Positions 27,474 to 39,571 of a stretch of 64,000 bases of DNA are shown here, one piece after another. The position numbers and the translations under genes were made by a program. The stretch spans positions 1-64,000 of the forward strand of contig NZ_BJNM01000010.1 in the NCBI RefSeq assembly GCF_006539685.1, in the 5' to 3' direction. Position 1 is the stretch's first letter. Every line of letters starts with the position of its first letter. This DNA is from Gluconobacter oxydans. Its GTDB lineage: Bacteria; Pseudomonadota; Alphaproteobacteria; Acetobacterales; Acetobacteraceae. The notes under the pieces are model-generated. The model was not told where the DNA came from. It saw nothing but the letters and a program-made list of their open reading frames with translations, and did no database searches.

Positions 27474-28424
27474 ATGGCCGTCTACACGGAACTGGCGGCC
27501 GAGACGCTCGAGGCGTTTCTTGGCACTTACGATATCGGGACGCTGGTCTCGTTTCATGGCATCGCCGAGGGTGTCGAAAACAGCAACTTCCTCCTCCGGA
27601 CGACGGAGGGGGATTTCATTCTCACGCTGTTCGAACGGCGTGTGAATGCTCGTGAACTTCCATGGTTTCTGGGGCTCATGCAGTATCTGGCGGGCAGGGG
27701 GCTGAACTGCCCGCTTCCCGTATCGGACCGGAGCGGGACTGCCCTGCGCAGCCTTGCAGACCGTCCCGCCGCTATCACGACATTTCTTCCCGGCGTTTCC
27801 GCAACGCAGCTTGACGCGAACCTGTGTCTCGAACTCGGCAAGGTGCTGGCCCGGCTGCATATCGCTGGTGAAGGGTATGATGCCGTCCGGCCCAATGCCC
27901 TGTCTCCGGCAGCCTGGGGGCCGCTGCTCGACAGTTGCGGCGAGAGTGGAGACGAGCTTTCACCCGGTCTGACTGCTGAAGTCCGCAAGGCGCTTCAGAA
28001 CGTCGAGGCTGCATGGCCGGCAACAGCCGATCTGCCGCGCGGGCAGATCCATGCGGACCTGTTTCCGGACAACGTTTTTTTCCAGAACGGGCAGGTCTCG
28101 GGGCTGATCGATTTCTATTTCGCCTGCACGGATTTTCTGGCCTACGATCTGGCGATCTGCCTGAATGCCTGGTGTTTCCGGGACGAAAAGACATTCGAGC
28201 CGTCTTTCGCCGCCGCCATCATGCAGGGGTACGAGAGCGTTCGTCCCTTGAGTGACGCGGAAAAAGCCGCGCTACCGACCCTGTGTCAGGGCGCTGCGAT
28301 CCGCTTTCTGCTGACACGGCTTTACGACTGGATCAACACCCCCGCTGATGCCCTGGTGACCCGTAAGGATCCGCTGGCCTATCTGCGGCGCCTGCGTCAT
28401 TTCCAAAGCGCGTCTCATGTCTGA
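27474..28424 (+). CDS. thrB: Homoserine kinase, ThrB2/APH-fold type
   Basis: Phosphorylates homoserine on the path to threonine. This is the aminoglycoside-phosphotransferase-fold type found in alphaproteobacteria and pseudomonads, not the GHMP-kinase type. The 316-residue product starts [16 protein letters not shown] and shows GVENSNFLL, the catalytic loop [14 protein letters not shown], the metal-binding [19 protein letters not shown] and the C-terminal FLLTRLYDW. It overlaps rnhA by eight bases. With metX nearby, the window holds two enzymes that compete for homoserine. Confidence 0.94.
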   Translation: MAVYTELAAETLEAFLGTYDIGTLVSFHGIAEGVENSNFLLRTTEGDFILTLFERRVNARELPWFLGLMQYLAGRGLNCPLPVSDRSGTALRSLADRPAAITTFLPGVSATQLDANLCLELGKVLARLHIAGEGYDAVRPNALSPAAWGPLLDSCGESGDELSPGLTAEVRKALQNVEAAWPATADLPRGQIHADLFPDNVFFQNGQVSGLIDFYFACTDFLAYDLAICLNAWCFRDEKTFEPSFAAAIMQGYESVRPLSDAEKAALPTLCQGAAIRFLLTRLYDWINTPADALVTRKDPLAYLRRLRHFQSASHV

Positions 28425-28869
28425 GGCGTCTGGAGAACGTCCCCGGGTCGAAATCTGGACGGATGGGGGATGCAAACCCAATCCGGGCCCCGGTGGATGG
28501 GGAGCGCTTCTGGTCTGCCGCGGTCAGGAAAAGGAACTTCTGGGCGGCGACCCGGAAACCACCAACAACCGCATGGAACTGACAGCCGCAGCCGAGGCGC
28601 TCGAAGCGCTCAAACGTCCCTGCATCGTGACGCTGCATACGGACAGTGAGTATCTGCGCAACGGCATCACCCGCTGGCATACGGGCTGGGTGCGCCGGAA
28701 GTGGCGCAATGCGGCAGGCGATCCCGTGGCCAATATGGATCTGTGGCAGCGGATCCTGGAAGCCGCGAAACCGCATGAGATCGACTGGCTCTGGGTCAAG
28801 GGTCATTCGGGCGACGAGAACAACGAACGCGTGGATCAACTCGCGACCCGGGGGCGTGAAGAGCTCTGA
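28417..28869 (+). CDS. rnhA: Ribonuclease HI
   Basis: Removes RNA from RNA-DNA hybrids. The 150-residue product has the four acidic catalytic residues: Asp in [19 protein letters not shown], Glu in [13 protein letters not shown], Asp in LHTDSEYL and Asp in [19 protein letters not shown] supplies the conserved His loop. The ATG overlaps the end of thrB by eight bases. The gene ends about 70 bases before the tRNA-Asn promoter elements, with no clear terminator. Confidence 0.96.
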   Translation: MSEASGERPRVEIWTDGGCKPNPGPGGWGALLVCRGQEKELLGGDPETTNNRMELTAAAEALEALKRPCIVTLHTDSEYLRNGITRWHTGWVRRKWRNAAGDPVANMDLWQRILEAAKPHEIDWLWVKGHSGDENNERVDQLATRGREEL

Positions 28870-28937
28870 AAAATGACGGTTTTTCTCAGGTCTTTGAAGA
28901 GAAACGAAAAAATCGACAAAAAAGTTCATTTAGGGGC

Positions 28938-28966
28938 TTTACCGACCCCGACCATTTGGCTACATA
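28938..28966 (+). promoter_or_regulatory. Promoter of tRNA-Asn
   Basis: TTTACC (28938-28943) and TACATA (28961-28966) are 17 bases apart. The predicted transcript start is about six bases before the mature tRNA 5' end at 28979, the short leader expected for a tRNA gene. Confidence 0.6.
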
Positions 28967-28978
28967 CCACCTCGCCGG

Positions 28979-29054
28979 TCCCGAATAGCTCAGTTGGTAG
29001 AGCAAGCGACTGTTAATCGCTGGGTCGTAGGTTCGAGTCCTACTTCGGGAGCCA
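28979..29054 (+). tRNA. tRNA-Asn (GUU)
   Basis: A 76-nt tRNA. The acceptor stem is TCCCGAA/TTCGGGA, the D arm includes AGCTCAGTTGGTAGAGC, the anticodon arm GCGACTGTTAATCGC has anticodon GUU, the T loop is TTCGAGT and CCA is encoded. It has its own promoter and is followed by a terminator. Confidence 0.97.
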
Positions 29055-29088
29055 GCCTTTCCTTTGGGAAGCTGCTTCGGCCGCAAAC

Positions 29089-29112
29089 AAAGCTCCCTCT
29101 CGGGAGCTTTTT
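29089..29112 (+). terminator. Terminator after tRNA-Asn
   Basis: A 9-bp perfect stem AAAGCTCCC/GGGAGCTTT with loop TCTC and a run of T. The 5' A run on the other strand means it may also end the convergent MFS transcript. Confidence 0.85.
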
Positions 29113-29124
29113 GCGTTTCTGGGC

Positions 29125-30351
29125 TTACTGCTCTTCCGGAAAGATGTCTTCCAGACGGTCGAGCGCCCACAGGCGCGGGAAGAAGCGGGTCCAGACCGCC
29201 GCCACCAGAATAGTCCCAATGCCACCAGCAATGACGGCGGCTTCCGGTCCGATCGCGGTTGCGAGCATGCCGCTCTCGAATTCGCCGAGCTGATTGCTGG
29301 AGCCGATGAACAGCGTGTTCACCGCCGAGACCCGCCCGCGCATCGAATCCGATGTGGCCAGCTGGATCAGTGAGGAGCGGATCACCACGCTGATGACGTC
29401 CGAAGCTCCGAGAACCATCAGGGCTACGATCGAGAGCCAGACCGTGTGGGATGCGCCAAAGACGATCGTCGCAATGCCGAACATGACGACAGCCATGAAC
29501 ATGATGAGGCCGGTGCGCCCCTTCAGCGGATAGCGTGACAGGCCCCAGGACATCAGAAGCGCCCCAACGGCTGGAGCCGCACGCAGCAGCCCCAGACCGA
29601 TCGGTCCGACACGCAGGATACCGTCTGCATAGACGGGCAGCATGGCTGTCGCGCCCCCCAGCAGCACGGCAAAGAGGTCGAGGGTGATGGCTCCCAGAAG
29701 GTCCCGGCGGCGATTGAGGAAGGACAGACCCGCAAAGACCGAAGCAAACGTGATCGGTTCCTTGGCCGGAACGGTATGAAGCAGTCTGAGCGAGAATGTT
29801 CCGGCAAAAGCCACTGTGAACCCAGCCGTGGAGAGCCCGTAGCACACGACCGGTCCGATGCCGTAGAGCAGACCGCCCAGGCTTGGCCCGACAATGGAGG
29901 AGGTCATGAACAGCGACGAAAGCATGGCCTGCGCCCGGGGCAGAAGGGCAGGCGGCGCGATTGCGGGCAGGAAAGCCTGCTGGCACGGCATCTCGAAGCT
30001 TCTCAGAACACCGTAGAACGCCCCGAACGTATAAATGGCGCCTGTTGTCAGCAGATGAAACGCGGCCCCGAAGGCCAGTGTCGCAGTGGCCAGGATTTCG
30101 CAGACCTGACAGATCAGGACGATGCTGCGACGGTTGAAGCGGTCCGCGACATGACCGGCGACAAAGGTCAGGGGCACCATGGGCAGGAACTGCGCCAGCC
30201 CCAGATAGCCCAGAGACGCTACGTCATGTGTCAGCGCATAGACCTGCCATCCGATGGCGATCGTCATGGTGGTTGCTGAGAGCTGTGAGAAAATTCTTCC
30301 GACAATCAGGGACGGAAGGCCGGGGAGAGAGCGCAGGGCCGGATCGATCAT
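29125..30351 (-). CDS. MFS transporter, EntS-like exporter
   Basis: An inner-membrane major facilitator of 408 residues with about 12 hydrophobic segments. The loop after the second helix carries the MFS motif A-like GHVADRFNRRSIV. The start MIDPALRSLPGLPSLIVGR and the overall pattern match the MFS_3/enterobactin exporter-like group, in which members export siderophores or drugs. The substrate is unknown. It is convergent with tRNA-Asn and divergent from the phosphoribosyltransferase gene. Confidence 0.86.
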   Translation of the reverse strand: MIDPALRSLPGLPSLIVGRIFSQLSATTMTIAIGWQVYALTHDVASLGYLGLAQFLPMVPLTFVAGHVADRFNRRSIVLICQVCEILATATLAFGAAFHLLTTGAIYTFGAFYGVLRSFEMPCQQAFLPAIAPPALLPRAQAMLSSLFMTSSIVGPSLGGLLYGIGPVVCYGLSTAGFTVAFAGTFSLRLLHTVPAKEPITFASVFAGLSFLNRRRDLLGAITLDLFAVLLGGATAMLPVYADGILRVGPIGLGLLRAAPAVGALLMSWGLSRYPLKGRTGLIMFMAVVMFGIATIVFGASHTVWLSIVALMVLGASDVISVVIRSSLIQLATSDSMRGRVSAVNTLFIGSSNQLGEFESGMLATAIGPEAAVIAGGIGTILVAAVWTRFFPRLWALDRLEDIFPEEQ

Positions 30352-30421
30352 TGCGGCACTTTAGGCATTTCCGTCGCTCAAGTTTATTGCAAAATTACGA
30401 GACGGAAGGCAGAGGAAGACC

Positions 30422-30928
30422 ATGACAGCCAATCAGACCCCCCAAACCGTTCATTATGCGACCGTCACCTGGGACCAGCTCCATCGTGACGCGCGTCTTC
30501 TGGCCGCAACCCTCATGCAGAAGCATGGTCCTTTCCGTGGAATCGTCGCCATTACCCGTGGTGGCCTGATCCCCGCCGCAATTCTCGGGCGCGAAATGGG
30601 CTGCCGCCTGATCGAGAGCGTCTCGGTCATCAGCTATGCCGGCGAGGAAGGCACGCAGCACGAGCCGAAGGTCGTCAAGCCGCCTGTTGCCGCCGGCGAT
30701 GGTGAAGGCTTCCTGATCGTGGACGATCTCGTGGATTCGGGTGTCACCGCCCGTATCGTGCGTGAACTGCTGCCCAAGGCCGTGTTCGCCTGCCTCTACG
30801 CCAAGCCCGAAGGCAAGCCCTTCACCGATCATTACGTGACGGAAGTCGCTCAGGACACCTGGGTCCTGTTCCCGTGGGATACGGCGCCGCTTTTCGTGCC
30901 TCCGCTCGTGAGAAGTGAAGGCGAATAA
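30422..30928 (+). CDS. gpt: Xanthine(-guanine) phosphoribosyltransferase
   Basis: Purine-salvage enzyme that transfers phosphoribosyl from PRPP to xanthine, guanine and perhaps hypoxanthine. The 168-residue product has the PRPP-binding loop [17 protein letters not shown], an upstream [15 protein letters not shown] and the C-terminal [10 protein letters not shown] typical of Gpt. A single gene, it starts at the ATG at 30422, with AGAGGAAGACC just upstream, and is followed within 50 bases by the tRNA-Pro gene. Confidence 0.92.
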   Translation: MTANQTPQTVHYATVTWDQLHRDARLLAATLMQKHGPFRGIVAITRGGLIPAAILGREMGCRLIESVSVISYAGEEGTQHEPKVVKPPVAAGDGEGFLIVDDLVDSGVTARIVRELLPKAVFACLYAKPEGKPFTDHYVTEVAQDTWVLFPWDTAPLFVPPLVRSEGE

Positions 30929-30937
30929 AAAACCCCC

Positions 30938-30966
30938 TTGCCTCGACCGGTCAGACATCCTAGGTT
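30938..30966 (+). promoter_or_regulatory. Promoter of the tRNA-Pro/tRNA-Arg pair
   Basis: TTGCCT (30938-30943) and TAGGTT (30961-30966) with a 17-base spacer. The expected start is a few bases before mature tRNA-Pro at 30977. The geometry matches that of the tRNA-Asn promoter. Confidence 0.5.
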
Positions 30967-30976
30967 CCGGCCGGTT

Positions 30977-31053
30977 CGGGGCGTGGCGCAGCCTGGTAGC
31001 GCGCTTGTTTTGGGTACAAGAGGCCCCCGGTTCGAGTCCGGGCGCCCCGACCA
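30977..31053 (+). tRNA. tRNA-Pro (UGG)
   Basis: A 77-nt tRNA with acceptor CGGGGCG/CGCCCCG, anticodon arm CTTGTTTTGGGTACAAG (anticodon UGG), T loop TTCGAGT and encoded CCA. Only 18 bases separate it from tRNA-Arg, so the two share a precursor. Confidence 0.97.
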
Positions 31054-31071
31054 GTTAATGGCATCATTGAT

Positions 31072-31148
31072 GCGCCCTTAGCTCAGCTGGATAGAGCAAC
31101 AGCCTTCTAAGCTGTGGGTCACTGGTTCGAATCCAGTAGGGCGCGCCA
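31072..31148 (+). tRNA. tRNA-Arg (UCU)
   Basis: A 77-nt tRNA with acceptor GCGCCCT/AGGGCGC, anticodon arm ACAGCCTTCTAAGCTGT (anticodon UCU), T loop TTCGAAT and encoded CCA. It decodes the rare AGA/AGG codons in this GC-rich genome. Confidence 0.97.
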
Positions 31149-31185
31149 GCCATTCCCCAGGCTCAACTGGCGCCTGATTTCCTTT
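31143..31185 (+). terminator. Possible terminator of the tRNA-Pro/tRNA-Arg unit
   Basis: GCGCCAG (31143-31149) can pair with CTGGCGC (31167-31173), followed by a T-rich stretch. The 5' arm lies in the tRNA 3' end, so this is tentative. Confidence 0.35.
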
Positions 31186-31189
31186 AATT

Positions 31190-31600
31190 TCAGTCTGATG
31201 GATTATTATCCTGATAGGCTTTGAGAAGAACCTTCTGCATGGCTGCGTCCGGTGCGCCCAGAAAGTTCTGCCTGAGAGATCTCTCGTCCTTGAGGCTCAG
31301 AAGGCCCCAGGCTGCTGAATGATCCTTCGCGAATACGACTTCCAGTTGCTCCGCGGCACAGTCATGGGGGCGACACATATGGCCCAGAATGTAAGGCTTG
31401 CCCCCGAGGCTGAAGGTGCTGACGGGTACGGACGTCGCTTGCGCTGTCGTCACCCATGACGGAAGGGTCAACATGGCCTGATAGGCCTGTCTGAACCCGT
31501 TTTCGCCCACCAGTTCAGCCGTTGTCGGTGGTGTCGCAGCCGAGACTGTCCGGAGTGTCGCAAGTGCGAGAATGACAGGAAGCACTCTGGTTATCCGCAT
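31190..31600 (-). CDS. Ivy-like C-type lysozyme inhibitor
   Basis: A small exported protein of 136 residues. A signal peptide (RVLPVILALATLRTVSAA) is followed by a domain with ELVGENGFRQAYQAML and, in the middle, the loop GHMCRPHDCAAEQLEVVF. That loop matches the Ivy protein motif CKPHDC, with a Lys-to-Arg change; in Ivy this disulfide-closed loop plugs the lysozyme active site. WGLL and FLGAPDAAMQKVL also fit. It would protect peptidoglycan in the periplasm against host or self lysozyme-type enzymes. It sits 11 bases after the nicotinamidase gene on the same strand, with no obvious functional link. Confidence 0.78.
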   Translation of the reverse strand: MRITRVLPVILALATLRTVSAATPPTTAELVGENGFRQAYQAMLTLPSWVTTAQATSVPVSTFSLGGKPYILGHMCRPHDCAAEQLEVVFAKDHSAAWGLLSLKDERSLRQNFLGAPDAAMQKVLLKAYQDNNPSD

Positions 31601-31611
31601 TGTTCCGACCT

Positions 31612-32184
31612 TCAGAAAGTGTTCAGGCTTTTGAGCAGAACACCCTGTTTTTCAAGTTTTTTCAGCGCATCGCCGGGGTCTGGTGCGATACCCCTGCAGG
31701 CTTGTGGAACCACATCTGTGCGATAGCCGCACTTCACGGCATCCAGCGCAGTGGCCGTTACGCAGTAATCAAGGGCGAGGCCGCAGATCACGACGTGCTC
31801 TATGTCCAGCCCCTTCAATAACTCGTCCAGCCCGGTCGAGGTTGCACGGTCATTATCGAGAAAGCCTGAATAGCTGTCCCGTCCCTGGAGCACGCCCTTG
31901 CGGATGATATGCGTCACAGGCTCCGGCAGGAGCGTTTGTGGGAAATCCGCGCCATGAGTTCCGGCAACACAGTGAACGGGCCAGGGACCGCCCTGCGTGC
32001 GGAAGGAACAGTGTCGGGGAGGATGCCAGTCCTGCGTCGCGATGACCGCCCTGAACGGATGTCTGGCAAGCGCATTGACGGCTTCAAGAATACCATCTCC
32101 GTCCGGAACGGCCAGAGCGCCGCCGGGCAGGAAGTCATTCTGGATATCGACAAGGATGAGAGCGGAGCGGCTGAGATCGGTCAT
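31612..32184 (-). CDS. pncA: Nicotinamidase
   Basis: Hydrolyses nicotinamide to nicotinate for NAD salvage. The 190-residue product has the catalytic Asp in LILVDIQNDFLPGG, the Lys in IIRKGVLQGRDSYSGF and the nucleophilic Cys in GLALDYCVTATALDA. Metal ligands are Asp and His in TQDWHPPRHCSF. All catalytic residues are present and the length is normal. The Ivy-like gene follows at 11 bases, so the pair may be co-transcribed. Confidence 0.94.
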   Translation of the reverse strand: MTDLSRSALILVDIQNDFLPGGALAVPDGDGILEAVNALARHPFRAVIATQDWHPPRHCSFRTQGGPWPVHCVAGTHGADFPQTLLPEPVTHIIRKGVLQGRDSYSGFLDNDRATSTGLDELLKGLDIEHVVICGLALDYCVTATALDAVKCGYRTDVVPQACRGIAPDPGDALKKLEKQGVLLKSLNTF

Positions 32185-32220
32185 GGTATGATCTAAGCAG
32201 TCTCCGCTAAGGACTGGAAG

Positions 32221-33570
32221 TCAGTTCAGTCGTGTGACCAGCAACTGGTTGATTCTGAAGCCTTCCACGTCAACGACTTCAAAGCGGAAGCCCGAAGACT
32301 GCACACTGTCCGCCTTGCGGGCCATGCGGCGCAGACGGTTCATGACGAAGCCGCCAACCGTGTCGAAGTTCTGGGCATCGTCGAACATGGGAATGTCCAG
32401 TTCGCGGATGACGTCGCCGATGGGGGCGGCGCCGTCGATCAGCCAGGATTTATCATCGCGGCGGACGATGGCCTGCTCTTCAAACGGGCTGACCAGACCG
32501 TCCATCAGCGCGCCCATGATGTCCTTGTAGGTGATGAGACCCACAACCAGACCATATTCATTGACGATCAGCGCGAAGCCGGCGGAGTGGGCTTCGAACT
32601 GGGCCAGGGTTTCCCACAGGTTCAGCGTGTCGGGCAGGGACAGGACATCACGCCGCATCTTGAAAATCTGGCTGGCTACGGGTGCCAGACCGGTGCTTTT
32701 GGGCTGCGGTTCGTCCACGACAGCGACCAGCACGTCTTCGGCACGGATGGAGCCGATGACCTTGTCCAGACCGCCATCGCACAGCGGATAGCGCGAATAG
32801 GGACGGACCCGGACCTTGTCGCGCTGGCTTTCCGGGCTTTCCTGAACGTCGAGGAACACGATTTCATCGCGCGGGGTCATGGCGGACGTCACGGCGCGGT
32901 CCTGAAGGCCCAGAACGTTCTGGATCATCTGGTGTTCTTCTTCCAGAAGCACACCCGAGGCTGTTCCTGCCGCGAGAATGGCCCGCAGGTCTTCAGGTGT
33001 TACGGGCTCAACGGTGGCCGCGGCCGGGATCTTGAGGAGCTTGAGAAGCCAGTCGGAAATCTTCGAGAATACCAGAACGGCCGGATAGAGAACCTTGAGG
33101 GCGACGGCCGGGAACCAGCCGACCTTGAGTGCGATCCGGTCCGGCGCGTTCATCGCGATGCGCTTGGGGAGCAGATCGGCAAACAGGACGAACAGGCCGG
33201 TGATCAGGATGAACGAGCAGGCGGAGCCGAGCTTGCTGGCGAGTGACGGGCCCGTGCCCAAGGCACGGAAGCCTTCCGCAATGGGGTCACTCAGCATGGA
33301 TTCGCTGATGATACCGCCCAGAACACCGACGGCATTGAGGCAGATCTGAAGGACCGTGATGACCTGACCGCTGTTGCGGCGCAGCTTCAGGAACGCAACG
33401 GCCCGTGGGTCGCCCGCTTCCGCCCTTGAGCGCAGCCGCACGTCGCGCGCTGCGGCAAAGGAGATTTCGGACAGCGAGATCAGCACGGAGACGCCAATCA
33501 GCGCGACCGTGGCGACAAGGCCCAGCAGGAGAAGAACGATCTGGTGCTGGGAGGAAGGGGAGACTGACAT
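32221..33570 (-). CDS. CNNM/CorC-HlyC family membrane protein with CBS domains
   Basis: A 449-residue inner-membrane protein. The N-terminal DUF21 (CNNM) domain has three or four hydrophobic helices and LISLSEISFAAARDVRLR. Then come a paired CBS region (AMTPRDEIVFLDVQES to FALIVNEYGLVVGLITYKDIMGAL) and the C-terminal CorC_HlyC domain (FDTVGGFVMNRLRRMARK). Often annotated as hemolysin, the family is better linked to Mg2+ or Co2+ transport and homeostasis. It lies downstream of ligA on the same strand after a probable terminator. Confidence 0.87.
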   Translation of the reverse strand: MSVSPSSQHQIVLLLLGLVATVALIGVSVLISLSEISFAAARDVRLRSRAEAGDPRAVAFLKLRRNSGQVITVLQICLNAVGVLGGIISESMLSDPIAEGFRALGTGPSLASKLGSACSFILITGLFVLFADLLPKRIAMNAPDRIALKVGWFPAVALKVLYPAVLVFSKISDWLLKLLKIPAAATVEPVTPEDLRAILAAGTASGVLLEEEHQMIQNVLGLQDRAVTSAMTPRDEIVFLDVQESPESQRDKVRVRPYSRYPLCDGGLDKVIGSIRAEDVLVAVVDEPQPKSTGLAPVASQIFKMRRDVLSLPDTLNLWETLAQFEAHSAGFALIVNEYGLVVGLITYKDIMGALMDGLVSPFEEQAIVRRDDKSWLIDGAAPIGDVIRELDIPMFDDAQNFDTVGGFVMNRLRRMARKADSVQSSGFRFEVVDVEGFRINQLLVTRLN

Positions 33571-33590
33571 GCGGAAGGCGTTATACCCTG

Positions 33591-33614
33591 AAAAAGTGGG
33601 ATGTTACCAACTTT
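33591..33614 (-). terminator. Probable terminator after ligA
   Basis: On the minus strand AAAGTTGG pairs with CCCACTTT (one mismatch) and is followed by T residues, 27 bases after the ligA stop. It would end the long division and repair series. Confidence 0.5.
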
Positions 33615-33640
33615 CTCAGCGTTCCGGTTTTGCAGTTCTG

Positions 33641-37410
<3,770 letters not shown>

Positions 37411-37455
37411 GACAGCAATGTTGGGAGCATGTCGTCCCGTTTCAAAGAGACGATA

Positions 37456-38316
37456 TCAGAAGACGCTGTGCCAGACGCGGGAGAAGAAGCCACGGTGAGC
37501 CTGCTGCTCCGGGTGAATGACCGGCTTTTTGAGGTCGCTCTTGAGCAGGTGGTTTTCCCGAAGATCATTATAGGCATAACGATACCACTGGCTGTCGGGA
37601 TAGTTATAGCCCAGAACGGCGGCGGTCTGGTGCGCCTGATCCTTCAGGCCAAGAGCCAGATAGACCTCCACGAGACGCTCGAGCGCTTCAGCGACGTGGT
37701 TGGTCGTCTGGTAGTCCTGCACGACGCGCTGGTAGCGGGTCATGGCGGCTTCATAGTTGCGCTGCTGCTGGTACCAGCGGCCGACCAGCATTTCCTTGCC
37801 CGCCAGATGGTCGCGGCAAAGATCGATCTTCAGCTGGGCGTCACGGGCGTAGGATGTCTGCGGGAAGCGGGTGATGACCTCTTCCAGCGCATCCAAGGCT
37901 TCAACGGTGCCCTGCTGGTCACGCTCGACGTTTGCGATCTGCTCGTAATAGCAGAGCGCGCGCAGATAGAAGGCATAGGCCGCGTCCGGGCTGGTTGGAT
38001 GCAGCTGCAGATAGCGTTCGAGCTGCTGGACCGAAAGCGCGTATTCGCCCTGAAGGTAGTAGGCATACCCTTCCATCAGCTCGGCGTTACCCGTGAAGCC
38101 GGAATAGGGGTAGTTCTGCTGCAGCAGCTCGAATTCACCGCCGGCTAGTTCGTAATGGCCCGTGTGCAGGGCATCGATCCCGTAATTGTACAGGGTCTCG
38201 GCATCGGCGGTTTTGGGAATCGCGGGCTTTTCATGCTGGTGCGAGAACAGCGAACAGCCGGAAAGCAGCAGAAACCCGCTGACAGCCGCAGCTCTCAGAA
38301 TGAAACCACCATTCAT
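37456..38316 (-). CDS. bamD: Outer membrane assembly lipoprotein BamD
   Basis: Essential lipoprotein of the BAM complex that inserts beta-barrel proteins in the outer membrane. The signal peptide ends in a lipobox (GFLLLSGCSLF), followed by TPR repeats: AETLYNYGIDALHTGHYELA, FELLQQNYPYSGFTGNA, YLQLHPTSPDAAYAFYLRAL, DALEEVITRFPQTSYARDA. The product has 286 residues from the ATG at 38316; the frame is open to 38418, but only this start gives a proper signal peptide. Confidence 0.94.
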   Translation of the reverse strand: MNGGFILRAAAVSGFLLLSGCSLFSHQHEKPAIPKTADAETLYNYGIDALHTGHYELAGGEFELLQQNYPYSGFTGNAELMEGYAYYLQGEYALSVQQLERYLQLHPTSPDAAYAFYLRALCYYEQIANVERDQQGTVEALDALEEVITRFPQTSYARDAQLKIDLCRDHLAGKEMLVGRWYQQQRNYEAAMTRYQRVVQDYQTTNHVAEALERLVEVYLALGLKDQAHQTAAVLGYNYPDSQWYRYAYNDLRENHLLKSDLKKPVIHPEQQAHRGFFSRVWHSVF

Positions 38317-38423
38317 GACCGATGCTTCAAAATGACGCTGAGTGCTGCTTGTCATACCTGCTCTTCCCGTGGAAGCTCGTCTTATATCACGGGAATGCGC
38401 TGACGAAAGACCTGCCATGTGTC

Positions 38424-39455
38424 TCAGGCAGCAACGCGCGCGCGCAGGGCCTTGGGAACGGCTCGCGATGAGCCCGTTGGGACGAAACGCCAGTTGGCGG
38501 CATCGGAAAAAACCGCCCGCAGAAGCCTGTTATTGAGCGCATGACCGGATTTGTGACCAATAAATCCGGCCTGCATCCGGTGGCCAGCGCAATAGAGATC
38601 GCCAATTGCATCAAGTAGTTTGTGGCGGGCGAACTCGCGCTCGATTTTCAGGCCTGCCGGATTGAGGATATTTTCTCCATCCACGACGACCGCCGTTTCC
38701 AGGGAACCACCGCGCGCCAGTCCGATACTCTGCAGATACTCGATGTCCTTGCGGTTGACGAAGGTGCGGCAGAACGCGAGTTCTTCCATGAAGCGACGTT
38801 CATCAAGCTGGATGGCGTAGCGCTGGTTTCCAATGGCCTGAGCCGGGAAGCTCAGTGAAATGGCAAGGGAGAGTCCGCGCTGAGCAGGGCGCAGTTCAGC
38901 AAAGGCGCCGTTCTCGCCTTCGACCCGGACATTGCGCAGGATCTCGATGACCTGACGGGACTTGTCCAGCGTTTTGCGGCCGGCGCAGCGGATCAGGAAG
39001 GCAAAGGCATCCGACGCACCATCGAGAACGGGCAGTTCGGGGTCACTGACCGCCACGAGGATATTGTCGATCTCGCAGGCGTTGAGGGCCGCCATGAGAT
39101 GCTCGATCGTAGCAACACGCAGGGAGGGATCGGTGGGGCAGCCGACAACCGTTGAAAGACGGGTGTCCACGATATGGTCGTAGAGCGCGGGAAAGGAGGG
39201 GGAGCCCTCGATGTCCGAACGCTGGAACCTGACGCCGGTATCCGCGGGGGCGGGGGAGAGAACCAGATCAACGGTTACGCCACTGTGCAGGGCGATGCCC
39301 TGACAGTGAATGGGGTTGGCAAGGGTTGTCTGCAGGTTTTTCGAGCTGTCGCGCTCCGGGCGGGAAGGCGTTCCATCGAGGGCAGAGACCGTCTCCGGCT
39401 GTGCTGCCTCAACGCCTTTCGCCGTGCTGCCGCCATGCGTTGGCGTAACCTGCAT
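38424..39455 (-). CDS. lpxC: UDP-3-O-acyl-N-acetylglucosamine deacetylase
   Basis: Zinc enzyme of the first committed step of lipid A synthesis. Core motifs in the 343-residue product are CQGIALHSGV, TIEHLMAALNACEIDN, EFARHKLLDAIGDLYCAG and the C-terminal IGHKSGHALNNRLLRA; the zinc ligands are His/His/Asp within these. It is about 35 residues longer than usual at the N terminus, with a Ser/Thr-rich leader. No internal Met offers a shorter start, and GGAGG precedes the ATG. A promoter-like sequence and a hairpin separate it from ftsZ. Confidence 0.95.
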   Translation of the reverse strand: MQVTPTHGGSTAKGVEAAQPETVSALDGTPSRPERDSSKNLQTTLANPIHCQGIALHSGVTVDLVLSPAPADTGVRFQRSDIEGSPSFPALYDHIVDTRLSTVVGCPTDPSLRVATIEHLMAALNACEIDNILVAVSDPELPVLDGASDAFAFLIRCAGRKTLDKSRQVIEILRNVRVEGENGAFAELRPAQRGLSLAISLSFPAQAIGNQRYAIQLDERRFMEELAFCRTFVNRKDIEYLQSIGLARGGSLETAVVVDGENILNPAGLKIEREFARHKLLDAIGDLYCAGHRMQAGFIGHKSGHALNNRLLRAVFSDAANWRFVPTGSSRAVPKALRARVAA

Positions 39456-39492
39456 AAAGCCTCCGAAAAATCTGATTCCGAGGACTAGAAAA

Positions 39493-39519
39493 CAGATACC
39501 GGGCGTCAGTTCCAGTCAA
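39493..39519 (-). promoter_or_regulatory. Possible lpxC promoter
   Basis: On the minus strand TTGACT (39514-39519) and TATCTG (39493-39498) are 15 bases apart, which is shorter than ideal. It lies 38 bases before the lpxC ATG and just downstream of the ftsZ hairpin. Confidence 0.3.
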
Positions 39520-39535
39520 CGATTGTTGCCGGATA

Positions 39536-39566
39536 TTTCCCCCTCATGGTGTGCATGAGGGGGAAA
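39536..39566. terminator. Perfect 13-bp hairpin after ftsZ
   Basis: TTTCCCCCTCATG and its exact complement flank a five-base loop. The hairpin begins six bases after the ftsZ stop. No T tract follows in the ftsZ direction, so it may be an imperfect terminator, an mRNA 3'-end stabiliser or a processing site. Confidence 0.5.
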
Positions 39567-39571
39567 GACGA

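Noticed and set aside
28979-31148. tRNA genes as integration sites of a mobile island
   Set aside because: All flanking genes are ordinary core genes. No integrase, att repeat or composition change was seen.
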